The notes below the pieces were generated by a model, which had not been told where the DNA came from, ran no database searches, and worked only from the letters and a program-made list of their open reading frames with translations. This document shows positions 1 through 8,436 of a DNA stretch of 64,000 bases, one piece after another (positions within the stretch are counted from its first letter, which is position 1; each line of letters starts with the position of its first letter). The stretch spans positions 287,419 to 351,418 of the forward strand of contig NZ_JADWMY010000004.1 in the NCBI RefSeq assembly GCF_015767275.1. Direction: 5' to 3'. The DNA comes from Herbaspirillum sp. AP02 (GTDB lineage Bacteria; Pseudomonadota; Gammaproteobacteria; Burkholderiales; Burkholderiaceae_D). The position numbers and the translations under genes were made by a program.

Positions 1-535
1 CTGAAAAAGCGACGAAGCAATCCATCTCCGCGCGCAGGGTGATGAAGTCGCCCGGCTTGGTCACCGTGGGCAGGGTCTTGAGGGTGATGCCGTCGGGCTG
101 GACGCGGATGTTCATGAAGATGTTGAACGAGGCCAGGTTGGGCCGTGGCGGGGTCACGCCCAGTTCGAACATGCCCTCGAACATGTTGTCGCAGCAATTG
201 CGGTGGTAGTGCTGCACGCCCAGCAATTCGTAGCGGCGGCGGTCGCAGGCGGCCATGAAGGTGTCATGCACGCCCGGCGTGGCATCCTCCACCACGGTGA
301 GGATGGGGTGGCGCTGGTTGGTCACGAAGCTGTCGCCGAGCACCGGGTTGAGCCGCTGGTTCCAGACGCGGGTGGTCTCCATGCACATGTATTCGGCCAG
401 GTCGTAGGCATTCCATGCCCAGCAGTCGACCACCTGGGTGCCGTGCGTGTTGATGACGCGCACGGCCTGCCCGGCCTGCAGTCGCACGGCCTTGCCGTGG
501 CCGGCGGGAACGGTAATGGAAGCGGGAGAAGTCAT
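1..535 (-). CDS. DUF1989 (urea carboxylase-associated family) protein, 3'-truncated by window edge
   Basis: The reading frame starts at the ATG at 535 and runs off the left edge, so about 178 residues are visible. It is a DUF1989 protein: the N-terminus has the family's PAGHGKAVRLQAGQAVRV-type opening. Later come GVHD, HRNCCDNM, FNIFMNI and KPGDFITLRAEMDC, which line up with the other four DUF1989 proteins in this window. The start overlaps the stop of the upstream ABC ATPase by ATGA, so it is the last visible gene of that operon. DUF1989 proteins include carboxyguanidine deiminase subunits, but no carboxylase is present in this cluster, so the substrate is unknown. The C-terminal SCPQ-type Cys, if present, lies outside the window. 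Confidence 0.85.
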   Translation of the reverse strand, partial: MTSPASITVPAGHGKAVRLQAGQAVRVINTHGTQVVDCWAWNAYDLAEYMCMETTRVWNQRLNPVLGDSFVTNQRHPILTVVEDATPGVHDTFMAACDRRRYELLGVQHYHRNCCDNMFEGMFELGVTPPRPNLASFNIFMNIRVQPDGITLKTLPTVTKPGDFITLRAEMDCFVAFS

Positions 536-1347
536 GATGTCGGGGTTCCTGGGTTGAAGCGTTGAAGAAACTGGCGCAGCCGCGCCGAAGACGGTTGATC
601 GATCACCTGCGCAGGCGGCCCCATCTCGACGATCCTGCCGCCGTCCATGAAGACCACCACGTCGGCCACGTCGCGCGCAAAGGCCACCTCGTGCGTGACC
701 ACGATCATGGTGGTCTGGGCGGCCGCCAGGGCGCGCATCACGGCCAGCACCTCGCCGACCAGCTCGGGGTCGAGGGCCGAGGTGGGTTCGTCGAAAAGAA
801 TCACCTCCGGCGCCATCGCCAGCATGCGGGCGATGCCTACCCGTTGCTGTTGCCCGCCCGACAGCGCGGCCGGCATCGCTGTGTGCTTGCCGGCCAGGCC
901 GACCTTGCGCAGTGCTTCGGCGGCGATGTCGCTGGCCTTCAGGCGCGGAATGCCCTTGACCGAGATCAGGCCTTCCATGACGTTGTCGATCACGCTCATG
1001 TGTGGCCACAGGTTGAAGCTCTGGAACACCATGCCGATGCGGCTGCGCTGGGCACGGATCTCGCGCGCGGGACGGGGCTGCAGTCGCTGGTGCGGCCCTT
1101 CCCGCATGCCCACGCGCTCATCGCCGATCCAGACCTCGCCGGCGTCGGGCGGCGCCAGCCAGTTCAGGCAGCGCAGCAGGGTCGACTTCCCCGATCCGGA
1201 GGGACCGAGGATGCAGACCACCTTGCCGCGCTCGATATCGAGGCTGACGCCGTCGAGGATGCGTTGCGGGCCGAAGGACTTGACGATGTTGCGAACGCGC
1301 AGGGCGATCGCGCCACCGGAGGGGGAATTCGGTTCGGTCGGGTTCAT
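532..1347 (-). CDS. Polar amino-acid-type ABC transporter, ATP-binding protein
   Basis: Cytoplasmic ATPase of the GlnQ/HisP family, 271 residues from the ATG at 1347. Walker A is GPSGSGKST (residues 48-56), the Q-loop is near 109, the signature LSGGQ is at 162-166 and Walker B ends in FDEPT (185-189). I chose this start because its ATG overlaps the permease stop (ATGA); a longer upstream reading would run deep into the permease gene. It energises the two permeases encoded just upstream. The GlnQ-type class normally imports amino acids or small cationic nitrogen compounds. The DUF1989 genes in the same operon suggest an unusual nitrogenous substrate, but that is inference. Confidence 0.93.
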   Translation of the reverse strand: MNPTEPNSPSGGAIALRVRNIVKSFGPQRILDGVSLDIERGKVVCILGPSGSGKSTLLRCLNWLAPPDAGEVWIGDERVGMREGPHQRLQPRPAREIRAQRSRIGMVFQSFNLWPHMSVIDNVMEGLISVKGIPRLKASDIAAEALRKVGLAGKHTAMPAALSGGQQQRVGIARMLAMAPEVILFDEPTSALDPELVGEVLAVMRALAAAQTTMIVVTHEVAFARDVADVVVFMDGGRIVEMGPPAQVIDQPSSARLRQFLQRFNPGTPTS

Positions 1348-2048
1348 GGCGTGCGAGCGGATGAGGAGGATGAAATGCCATGGGACTGGACGCCATGGGC
1401 GATGGCAATGCGCTGCTCCCAGCGTCGCGTCAGCGCATGCAGCAAGCCGGTGGCGGCCCAGTACACCAGGGCCACCATGCAATAGACTTCCAGCGGCGCA
1501 TAGGTCTCGGCTACCACGCTCTTGGCGGCGAACATGAATTCATGCACCGAGATCACCGACAGCAATGCGGAATCCTTGAACAGGCCGATACCCAGACCGG
1601 TCAGGGTCGGCAGCAGCAGGGGCAAGGCCTGGGGCGCCACGATCCGGCGTGCGATGGCCAGCGGCGGCATGCCGATGGCGACCGCCGCTTCCACCGTGCC
1701 CCGGGGCAGGCCGTCGATGGCGGCCTGGATCACCTGGGCGATGTAGGGCGCGTAATAGATGGCCAGCGTCAACACCCCCACCAGCGGCGCCGGCAGCAGC
1801 AGGCCGAAGTCGGGCAGTACGTAGAAGCTCACATAGAGCAGCACCAGCAAGGGCAAGGCCAGGGTGACGGCGATATAGGCATCGATGAGCACGGCCAGCG
1901 GCCGCGGTCCCATGCGTCGCAACACCACCAGCACGATGCCCAGCAGGCAGGCCAGCACGGCACTGCTTGCGCACAGCCAGAAGGTGTCCACCAGACCGCC
2001 CAGCAGGGCCGGGACGTGCGGGCGCAGGATACCGGGATCGAAGGCCAT
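1344..2048 (-). CDS. Polar amino-acid-type ABC transporter permease (second)
   Basis: Inner-membrane permease of the HisM/GlnP family, 234 residues, with about five hydrophobic segments. The conserved cytoplasmic loop (EAAVAIGMPPLAIARRIVAPQ, near residues 135-155) contacts the ATPase. It follows the other permease after a 1-nt gap and overlaps the ATPase gene by 4 nt, so the three are translationally coupled. It would form a heterodimeric channel with the 2050-2739 product. Substrate cannot be read from sequence. Confidence 0.92.
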   Translation of the reverse strand: MAFDPGILRPHVPALLGGLVDTFWLCASSAVLACLLGIVLVVLRRMGPRPLAVLIDAYIAVTLALPLLVLLYVSFYVLPDFGLLLPAPLVGVLTLAIYYAPYIAQVIQAAIDGLPRGTVEAAVAIGMPPLAIARRIVAPQALPLLLPTLTGLGIGLFKDSALLSVISVHEFMFAAKSVVAETYAPLEVYCMVALVYWAATGLLHALTRRWEQRIAIAHGVQSHGISSSSSARTP

Positions 2049-2049
2049 G

Positions 2050-2739
2050 TCAGCTTCTCCCCGGAGTGGCAGGGCTGGTCAGTCGGGTCTGCCCGGACCG
2101 CGGCACCCGGCTCAGGTGCTTGCCCAGTGCCAGGACCGGCAGCACGACGGCGAGATAGCCGATGCTCACGATCAGCATGATCTGGGACGAGGTATAGGTG
2201 CGGGCAATCACCATCTGCCCGGCGTAGGTCAGCTCGGTCACGGCCACCACCGAGGCCAGCGGCGTGGTCTTGAGCAGGATCGTGAATTCATTGACCAGCG
2301 CCGGGATGCTGGCCTTGAGCACCTGCGGCATCACGATGCGCGTGGCGATGCGCCAGGGCGCCATGCCCAGCGCAGTGGCGGCCTCGATCTGGCCGCGAGC
2401 GACGACGCGCAGGTTGCCGCGCAGGATTTCAGCGGTGTAGGCGCCGCTGTTGAGGCCCAGCGTCAACGCCGCCGCCAGCAGCGGATGACCGCCCAGCCCG
2501 ATCAGTGGCAGCGAGAAGAACACCAGGAACAACTGCACCAGCGCGGGCGTGCCGCGCATGAAACTGATGTAGAGCCGCACCAGCCAGCGCAGCGGAGCCA
2601 GCGGCGCCAGTTGCAGGGCCAGCGCCAGGTGACCCCAGGCCAGACTGCCGATGGCACCCAGCACGGTGAGTGAGACCGTCATCATCCAGCCGTCGAGCAG
2701 CGCGGGAAAACTCTGGATCACCTGGGGACTAAACCACAT
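2050..2739 (-). CDS. Polar amino-acid-type ABC transporter permease (first)
   Basis: Inner-membrane permease of the HisQ/GlnP family, 229 residues. The N-terminal segment resembles the family's Q-F-x-x-L-L-x-G-W-x-x-T-x-x-L-T opening. The EAA loop (EAATALGMAPWRIATRIVMPQ) lies near residues 140-160, followed by the LVNEF-LLKTTPLASV segment typical of polar amino-acid permeases. It lies between a DUF1989 gene (16 nt upstream) and the second permease, so DUF1989 genes are embedded inside the transporter operon. That arrangement argues that import and DUF1989 enzymology belong to one pathway. Confidence 0.92.
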   Translation of the reverse strand: MWFSPQVIQSFPALLDGWMMTVSLTVLGAIGSLAWGHLALALQLAPLAPLRWLVRLYISFMRGTPALVQLFLVFFSLPLIGLGGHPLLAAALTLGLNSGAYTAEILRGNLRVVARGQIEAATALGMAPWRIATRIVMPQVLKASIPALVNEFTILLKTTPLASVVAVTELTYAGQMVIARTYTSSQIMLIVSIGYLAVVLPVLALGKHLSRVPRSGQTRLTSPATPGRS

Positions 2740-2755
2740 GCGCGCGCTCCGTTGC

Positions 2756-3391
2756 CTACAGGGCGTTCAGTTCTTCGGCGGTGGCCACTTCCAGCGCCCC
2801 CGGTCGGTCGTTGCCGGGCACGCCGGTACAACAGGCCGAGACCACGAAGACCATGTCGGCCACCACCCGGCAGGCGATGAAGTCGCCGGCCCGGGTGCGA
2901 CTGGGCAAGGGAATGATACGGCCCTGCTGGTCCAGATCGACATGCATGAAGAGATTGATCGGGTCGGGCAGGCGCGGCGGCGTCAGGCCCTGCTCCTGGA
3001 TGACGGCCGAGACCGACTCCACGCAGCCGGTCTGGCCGGCATAGCCGTTGGCGGCCAGCCAGGCGGTGGTGGAAGCCGGCATGAGCAGGTCGTGCGTGCC
3101 GACGCTGTCCTTGCCCAGCACCATCAGCGCGCGACGTCGGTTGCTGACGATGCGCATGCCCGCCTGCAGGACATAGGAATTGCTGAAGACGCGGGTATGG
3201 TGCACCGACATGAAGATGTCAGGCTGGGCGCGATCGAAGGCGAACAGCATGGCGGTGGCGCCGTCCTCGCACGCTTCGATGCGCAGGATCTGGCCGGCCT
3301 TGACGTCGATGGCGCGGCTTTCGCCGGCCGGCACCACCAGGCGCGCGGGTGGCAGAGGCTGGCGGGGCGGGGTTTCTTTGAGCAGCAGCAT
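2756..3391 (-). CDS. DUF1989 (urea carboxylase-associated family) protein
   Basis: A 211-residue DUF1989 protein with the family's PAGESRAIDVKAGQILRI opening, then SVGTHD, GQTGCVES, INLFMHVD, RAGDFIACR and SACCTG. It is the most divergent of the three in this operon: it keeps Cys at both conserved Cys positions but has TGC for NC and SACC for SCPQ. It sits 5 nt downstream of the next DUF1989 gene, an arrangement like the adjacent CgdA/CgdB-type pair at 15.5-16.9 kb. It may form a heteromer with its neighbour. Function is unknown; hydrolysis or deimination of an imported guanidino or carboxy compound is inference from the family. Confidence 0.88.
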   Translation of the reverse strand: MLLLKETPPRQPLPPARLVVPAGESRAIDVKAGQILRIEACEDGATAMLFAFDRAQPDIFMSVHHTRVFSNSYVLQAGMRIVSNRRRALMVLGKDSVGTHDLLMPASTTAWLAANGYAGQTGCVESVSAVIQEQGLTPPRLPDPINLFMHVDLDQQGRIIPLPSRTRAGDFIACRVVADMVFVVSACCTGVPGNDRPGALEVATAEELNAL

Positions 3392-3396
3392 GATGG

Positions 3397-4032
3397 TCAG
3401 TCGGTGGACGCCGCGGCACGGCGGTGCGGATCGGCGTCATGGATGGAAATGCCAATATCGGTGACCCGCAGGCCGTTGCCGGGAATGATGTCCTGCGGGC
3501 AGGACGAGACGGCGCAGAGCAGGTCTTCCAGCACCTCGAAGGTGATGTGATCCCCCGGCTTGCTGGTCGGGTCGGTGACCTGCATGCGGCGGTCCGGGGT
3601 GACCGGGCCGTTCTGGAAGAGATTGAAGGGCTCCGGCACGTCGAACTTGGACAGGCCGTGCAGCGCCAGGCCTTCGTGCATGTTGTCCAGGCAATTGCGG
3701 TGACCGATCACGTTGAAGTCGACCGTGAAACGGGTATCGTCGCAGGCCGGAACATTGGCATCATGCACGCCGACGGTGTCGGCCACCACGCGCAGCAGCG
3801 GCCGGTCCAGCGAGGAGTACAGATGGTCGCCGACGTCGAAGAAGATCGACTGCAGCCTGCGGCGGGTATGCGTGGGCGAGAGTTTCTCGCTCTTGTCACC
3901 GGCGACGACGGCCACGAAATCGGCCGCCTGCTGACCCTCGACATCGGTGATGGTGAGGAACTGGCCGGCCTTGACTTCAAAGGTCCGGCCATGACCGGCG
4001 GGGACGGTCAGGGAGTGGGTGTGGTTACACAT
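3397..4032 (-). CDS. DUF1989 (urea carboxylase-associated family) protein
   Basis: A 211-residue DUF1989 protein starting at the ATG at 4032 (MCNHTHSLTVPAGHG). The open frame extends further upstream, but the start given leaves 22 nt to the binding-protein gene and puts the conserved N-terminus in its usual place. Motifs: ADTVGVHD, HRNCLDNM, FNLFQNG, KPGDHITFEVLED and SSCPQ. All candidate metal or catalytic positions (His of HD, Cys of NC, Cys of SCPQ) are present, so it looks catalytically competent. It is the second gene of the transporter operon. The actual substrate is not known. Confidence 0.88.
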   Translation of the reverse strand: MCNHTHSLTVPAGHGRTFEVKAGQFLTITDVEGQQAADFVAVVAGDKSEKLSPTHTRRRLQSIFFDVGDHLYSSLDRPLLRVVADTVGVHDANVPACDDTRFTVDFNVIGHRNCLDNMHEGLALHGLSKFDVPEPFNLFQNGPVTPDRRMQVTDPTSKPGDHITFEVLEDLLCAVSSCPQDIIPGNGLRVTDIGISIHDADPHRRAAASTD

Positions 4033-4054
4033 GCTGGCAGGTCGTATTGGGCGC

Positions 4055-4888
4055 TTATTTGGCGGGAATGAAATCGGCATCGGGCGTGGCGAAGGTGACG
4101 CCCAGGTATTGCTGCTGCAGGCGGGCCAGTTCGCCACTTTTCTTCATGGCCAGGATCTGGTCGCTGACGGCCTTGTTCAGGCGCGTATCTTCCGGACGGG
4201 TGGCCAGGGCGATCCACTGCGAGGGGCCCAGTTCGCCGGTGATCTTCATCTTGCCGGGGTGCTGCTTGATGACGTCGGCCAGCACGGTCAGGTCATCGAA
4301 GACGAAGTCGGCGCGGCGGGTCATGAGGGCGGCCACGGTCTGGTCAACGCTATCGACGCTGAGCAGGGTGATCGGCGCCAGCCCCTTGGCCTTGAGCGTG
4401 TTGTTGAACTGCTTGAGGATGCCCTCGGGCGCGCTGCCGGTCTTGACCGCCCCGGTCAGGCCGGCCAGCGATTCCGGCGTGGGCTTGGCGGGAATCTTGG
4501 TGAAGTCATCGCGCACCAGGGGGCCGTTGACGGTCTTGCCGGTCGGCACCACGTAGGCGATGCGCTTGGCGCGTTCGGCCGTCACGTTCAATGCCGAGCC
4601 TTCCATGTCGAAGGAACCTGACAACAGGCCGGGAATGATGCCGCTGAAGGCCATGCGCTGGTATTCGATCTTCACGCCCAGGCTCCTGGCCACCGCCGCC
4701 AGCACGGCCGGGTGGTAGCCCACGATGGCGTTGGAGGCATCGGTGTATTCATAGGGCGCGAAGGTCGGATCGATGGCAACGATCATCTTGCCACGGCTCT
4801 TGATGTCGTCCAGCGTGTCGGCATGGGCGGCGACGCTGCAGAACAGCAGTGCGGAAAGCAGATAGCGGGACAGACGTGGTGCGGACAT
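4055..4888 (-). CDS. Polar amino-acid-type ABC transporter periplasmic binding protein
   Basis: A secreted solute-binding protein of family 3 (SBP_bac_3), 277 residues from the ATG at 4888, preceded by an AGGAG ribosome site. The signal peptide ends near SVAAHA (residue about 23). The mature part starts with DTLDDIKSRGKMIVAIDP and FAPYEY, then has GSFDMEGSALNVTAERAKRI and the C-terminal LARLQQQYLG. It is the first gene of the minus-strand operon, followed by two DUF1989 genes, two permeases, the ATPase and a third DUF1989 gene. It fixes which compound enters; the ligand cannot be named from sequence. Confidence 0.92.
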   Translation of the reverse strand: MSAPRLSRYLLSALLFCSVAAHADTLDDIKSRGKMIVAIDPTFAPYEYTDASNAIVGYHPAVLAAVARSLGVKIEYQRMAFSGIIPGLLSGSFDMEGSALNVTAERAKRIAYVVPTGKTVNGPLVRDDFTKIPAKPTPESLAGLTGAVKTGSAPEGILKQFNNTLKAKGLAPITLLSVDSVDQTVAALMTRRADFVFDDLTVLADVIKQHPGKMKITGELGPSQWIALATRPEDTRLNKAVSDQILAMKKSGELARLQQQYLGVTFATPDADFIPAK

Positions 4889-5187
4889 GAGCGGCTCCTG
4901 GAGGTTGAGGGACGATGGGATCGCACAGGCGATCCGGGCAAGCACGATCATGCAATGCATGTTTCATGCCAATCAATCTTGAAACTCTAGTTTCCTACGG
5001 GGAATGCCATGAAACACCAGATTCAACCAGGAAAAATCTGAAATATCTGTTTCACGACTGCACCGGGGACGTACAATGCCTCTCGTTCCATGGCAGCACC
5101 GGTCCGCACAGGACAGGTGCGCCGCACCGCACTGGAATGATTCTTGCACCAACCCGCACCATCCCAGACCAGGCCGTCCAGACAACC
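4889..5187. promoter_or_regulatory. Divergent control region with GAAAC inverted repeats (candidate RpiR operators)
   Basis: This 299-nt gap separates the binding-protein operon from the divergent rpiR-type gene and is locally less GC-rich. It holds an inverted repeat GAAACT-CT-AGTTTC at 4981-4994 and a second, TGAAA-N6-TTTCA, at 5039-5054. Further single GTTTCA/GAAAC half-sites lie near 4960 and 5011. RpiR-family proteins bind such dyads near their own gene. Assigning these sites to this regulator is inference. Confidence 0.5.
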
Positions 5188-6069
5188 ATGGCAAGCATTC
5201 CCAGCAAGAAAAACAAGGCCTCGGCCTCCATCGAAAGCCGCATCGCGGCGCTGTACGAACAGCTTTCCGGAATCGACCAGCGGCTGGCCGATATCATCCT
5301 CAGCGCACCGGGTCAGCTGGCCATGCAGACGGCCACCGAGTTGGCCGAAAGCGCGCAGGTGTCCAAGGCCACCGCCACCCGCTTTTTCCAGAAACTTGGC
5401 TATGCGTCCTACGACGATGCCCGGGAAGACGCGCGCGCGGCATTGATGGGAGGGTCGCCCCTGTATCTGCAGAAGCGCGGAGAGAAGGAAGCCCGAAGCG
5501 GGCTCGGCGCCACCATCGAGGCGCACCTGAACCATGAAGTCGCCAACCTGGCCAATACCTACCGCTCGCTGGACCCGCAGGTCCTGACCGATGCGGTCAA
5601 TGGCATTGCCAATGCGCAGCGCGTGGCGATCATCGGTTATCGCCATAGCCATACGATCGCGCAGATGATCCGGCGCGAACTGATCCAGGTGCGCAGCAAT
5701 GTGCTGGTGCTGCCGGCACCAGGGGATACGCTGGCCGAGTACCTGGGCGACCTGGGCGAGCGCGACATGGCCATTGTGATCGGTCTGCGCCGCCGGGTGC
5801 CGGCGATCTCACTGGCGATGGACGCCCTGGCCGAGGCCGGCGTGAAGACCCTGTACGTGTCCGATGTGATTGCCGGCAAGCCGGCCCGGCGTGCCGACTG
5901 GGTGATCCGCTGCCATACCGATGGCATGATGCTGTTCGACAGCGTGGTGGCCGTCTCCGCGATGATCAACCTGATCTGTTCGCTGACGGCCGAACGGCTG
6001 CGCGAACGCGGCAATGGCCACCTGCAGCGGGTGGAGGTGCTGCACCAGAAGTTGAAGGAACTGGAATGA
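5188..6069 (+). CDS. RpiR/MurR-family transcriptional regulator (HTH_6 + SIS)
   Basis: A 293-residue regulator with an N-terminal RpiR helix-turn-helix (about residues 15-90, including AESAQVSKATATRFFQKLGY). A C-terminal SIS domain follows (about 125-260, with VAIIGYRHSHTIAQ and PGDTLAEY). SIS domains normally bind phosphosugars, but RpiR members also control nitrogen and amino-acid catabolic genes. It is divergent from the ABC/DUF1989 operon and is the natural candidate regulator. I chose the ATG at 5188; upstream ATGs in frame at about 5137 and 4915 would add residues with no family similarity. Confidence 0.9.
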   Translation: MASIPSKKNKASASIESRIAALYEQLSGIDQRLADIILSAPGQLAMQTATELAESAQVSKATATRFFQKLGYASYDDAREDARAALMGGSPLYLQKRGEKEARSGLGATIEAHLNHEVANLANTYRSLDPQVLTDAVNGIANAQRVAIIGYRHSHTIAQMIRRELIQVRSNVLVLPAPGDTLAEYLGDLGERDMAIVIGLRRRVPAISLAMDALAEAGVKTLYVSDVIAGKPARRADWVIRCHTDGMMLFDSVVAVSAMINLICSLTAERLRERGNGHLQRVEVLHQKLKELE

Positions 6070-6132
6070 CGCGACCGGCCTGAGCGGCCGTCCGCCATCC
6101 ACCCTGCCCCTCCCCCGCCTTCCGTCCTGGCG

Positions 6133-6540
6133 TCAGGGATGCAGCGACAGTCCCTTGGTGGCCTTGTCCACCGCCTTCTTGCCACCGCGCAGGGCCAATC
6201 CCACCAGATTCATGGATGCCGGGTCTTCTGCCAGAAAGACCTCGCGATTGGCGTCGTCATGGCCGGTGGAGAACATCGCCTGCACATAGGGGGCGACGAT
6301 CAGCTCACGCTCCAGGCCGATGCGATGGGCTGCCTGCAGCCCCTGCAGGTCGGCCTCGAAGATCAGGATGGGTTGGCCGCACAGAGCGGTGTAGTGCTTC
6401 CCGGCGGCATCGACATAGGGCGTGCCCAGAGCTTGCGGCGCGGCGGCGACGATGCCGGTGGCCAGGAATGCGGTGACGTTCAGGCGTTGCCACACGGGCA
6501 GGTCATTGCGCACCAGGATGGCGATTTTGGTATCGAACAT
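6133..6540 (-). CDS. DUF2000 family protein
   Basis: A 135-residue protein beginning MFDTKIAILVRNDLPVWQRLNV at the ATG at 6540. The opening, with a conserved LxxWQxLNVxAFLxxG region and the later GQPILIFEAD and RE-VAPYVQAMF segments, is that of DUF2000, a small alpha/beta family. Its function is not established; fold predictions relate it to peptidyl-tRNA hydrolase-2. The frame continues upstream to 6615, but that part overlaps the AraC gene's end and shows no family similarity. It is probably co-transcribed with the AraC gene upstream. Confidence 0.75.
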   Translation of the reverse strand: MFDTKIAILVRNDLPVWQRLNVTAFLATGIVAAAPQALGTPYVDAAGKHYTALCGQPILIFEADLQGLQAAHRIGLERELIVAPYVQAMFSTGHDDANREVFLAEDPASMNLVGLALRGGKKAVDKATKGLSLHP

Positions 6541-6593
6541 GCGGTCTTCCCGATCAGAATTCAGAGCATTCCATCTTAGGAAGCCGCCACGTT

Positions 6594-7442
6594 TCACTCT
6601 AGAACGTTTGTGCATACGCGCCGGTAAGCGGCCGGGGTGATGCGATAGGCGCGCCGGAACCAGCGGCCCAGGTGGCTCTGGTCGGCAAAGCCGGCATCGG
6701 CCGCGACCTGGGCCGGGTCATGGCCGGCCGCCAGGAGGCTGCGCGCCTGGCGCAGGCGCAATTGCACCAGATACGCATGCGGGGTGCGACCGAAGGCCTG
6801 GCTGAACTGGCGGCTCAGGCGGAACCGGTCCATCCCTGAACAGGCGACCAGATCATCCAGGCCCAGATCGTCGGCGAAACGCGCATGCATCAGATCGCGC
6901 ACCCGTTGCAGCGCCGGGGAAGGCGGCTCGCTCCTGCGGGCCACGCTGTCATCAAACTGGCCGGAGAGCAAGACCAGCATGCGGTCCAGCGCCAGGTCGC
7001 GGGCCAGTTTGCCCTCGCGCTGGTGCAAGGCCAGGAAGGCCCGGTGGATGGCCCCGGCAAGCTGGGCGTCGTCGTGCAGGGTCTGGCGGAAGGCGGCGAA
7101 GCGGGTCATCGCGGGCAGGCGCAGGTGGTCGGTCATCCTGTCCAGCCAGCGCGTGGGCAGGTAGAGCATGGCGTAGGTAAAGCCGCTTTCATGGGGCGCG
7201 TGACCGTCGTGCAGGGCACCGGGTTCGATCAGGATGGACTTGCCGGGGGTGCTGACGTGCAGGGCCGTGCCACAGCGAAAGCGCTGCACGCCCTGCAGGG
7301 TCACGCCGACCAGCATCTCGTCATGGTCGTGCGGATCGTAGGCATGGCCGGAGAAATGGGCGCCGATGCTCTCGATGCCGCTGTCCTCGTCGCGCTGCAG
7401 CCTGATCCATTCCTGGGCGGGGGTGGGAGAAAGAATGTCCAT
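6594..7442 (-). CDS. AraC-family transcriptional regulator (AraC_binding cupin + HTH_18)
   Basis: 282 residues. The N-terminal cupin sensor (about 25-110) has HDHDEMLVGVTLQGVQRF and PGALHDGHAPHESGF. The C-terminal double helix-turn-helix (about 185-278) includes FRLSRQFSQAFGRTPHAYLVQLRLRQAR and a second helix pair ending ITPAAYRR. This is the architecture of small AraC regulators that sit beside the gene they control. The DUF2000 gene directly downstream, with its start inside the 3' end region, is the likely partner. The ligand is unknown. Confidence 0.9.
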   Translation of the reverse strand: MDILSPTPAQEWIRLQRDEDSGIESIGAHFSGHAYDPHDHDEMLVGVTLQGVQRFRCGTALHVSTPGKSILIEPGALHDGHAPHESGFTYAMLYLPTRWLDRMTDHLRLPAMTRFAAFRQTLHDDAQLAGAIHRAFLALHQREGKLARDLALDRMLVLLSGQFDDSVARRSEPPSPALQRVRDLMHARFADDLGLDDLVACSGMDRFRLSRQFSQAFGRTPHAYLVQLRLRQARSLLAAGHDPAQVAADAGFADQSHLGRWFRRAYRITPAAYRRVCTNVLE

Positions 7443-7712
7443 GACGGGATTCTAGCCGGAGGCGACATTCCGGTGGTCCTCCCCACAGCCCTCTGGCATA
7501 TTTCCTGCTAGACGGGAAATGTTGCAAGCACGCAGCACGACCGCATCCAGCAGTCGCTGCGCCGCAACAAATCAATTACCATGCGCCCTTGCGGCGACGG
7601 TCGACGACAGAAGACAGAAGACAGTCGCAATGCAATGGTGGTGCCAGCTTACCCGCTGGCCTGTCCATTGCCGTAACGCGTTCGTTATCCACGATTGATG
7701 ATTGGTATTGCC

Positions 7713-8420
7713 ATGACGACTTCTACTGCCGGCTCTTCGTCTGCCTCCCCTGCCCCCGTGGCACCCGCTTCTTCCTCGTCTTCCTCGTCCCTGCCCCGCC
7801 CGCGCGAGCGCGCTGCAGGACTTCCCCAGGTGCGCCATAACTGGATCGACAACCTGCAGGGCCAACTGTTCGGGGTGGTGATGATCGCCTTCGGCATGTC
7901 CATGCTGCACAGTCTCGGGCTCATCATCGGCCAGGTGGCCGGTGTGGCCTTCCTGGTCAGCTATGCCACCGGGGTCAGCTTCGGTACGGCCTTTGCGCTG
8001 ATCAACCTGCCCTTCTACCTGCTGGCGGCCCTGCGCATGGGTGCGGCCTTCACCTGGCGCACGCTGGCGGCGGTGACCGCCGTGTCGGTGCTGACCAATA
8101 TCGCCGGCAACTACATCAGCTACAGCCACCTCGATCCGCTGGTGGGTGCGGTGCTGGCGGGCCTGTGCGTGGGCATCGGGCTGATCGGCCTGTTCCGCCA
8201 CCAGGCCAGCTGCGGCGGCATGAGCATCCTGGCCAGCTACCTGCAGGAGCGCACCGGTTTCAAGGCCGGCTGGCTACTGATGGGCTTCGACCTGGTGCTG
8301 TTCGCCACGGCGGCCTGCTTCATGCCGGCCGACCGCGTGCTCTATTCCCTGGTGGGAGCCATCGTCATGAACCTGTTCGTGGCCTGGAACCACCGTTACG
8401 AGTGGTATATCGCCCGCTGA
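7713..8420 (+). CDS. YitT-family (DUF161) membrane protein
   Basis: 235 residues from the ATG at 7713 (an in-frame ATG at 7695 is also possible; neither has a clear ribosome site). Residues about 3-45 are a low-complexity Ser/Ala/Pro cytoplasmic tail. The rest is a YitT membrane domain opening RHNWIDNLQGQLFGV, with about five to six hydrophobic segments and the family's GCGG-type GLFRHQASCGGMSIL. Unlike Bacillus YitT it ends after the membrane domain and lacks the C-terminal DUF2179. Transported substrate, if any, is unknown. Confidence 0.85.
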   Translation: MTTSTAGSSSASPAPVAPASSSSSSSLPRPRERAAGLPQVRHNWIDNLQGQLFGVVMIAFGMSMLHSLGLIIGQVAGVAFLVSYATGVSFGTAFALINLPFYLLAALRMGAAFTWRTLAAVTAVSVLTNIAGNYISYSHLDPLVGAVLAGLCVGIGLIGLFRHQASCGGMSILASYLQERTGFKAGWLLMGFDLVLFATAACFMPADRVLYSLVGAIVMNLFVAWNHRYEWYIAR

Positions 8421-8436
8421 ACCGTAGCCTGCAGGA

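Noticed and set aside
7494..7509. TGGCATATTTCCTGCT, a sigma-54-like box before the YitT gene
   Set aside because: One mismatch in the -12 box, 200 bp from the gene, and no enhancer-like site nearby; too weak alone.
7604..7624. GACAGAA short repeat before the YitT gene
   Set aside because: Two and a half 7-nt copies only; not distinguishable from chance.
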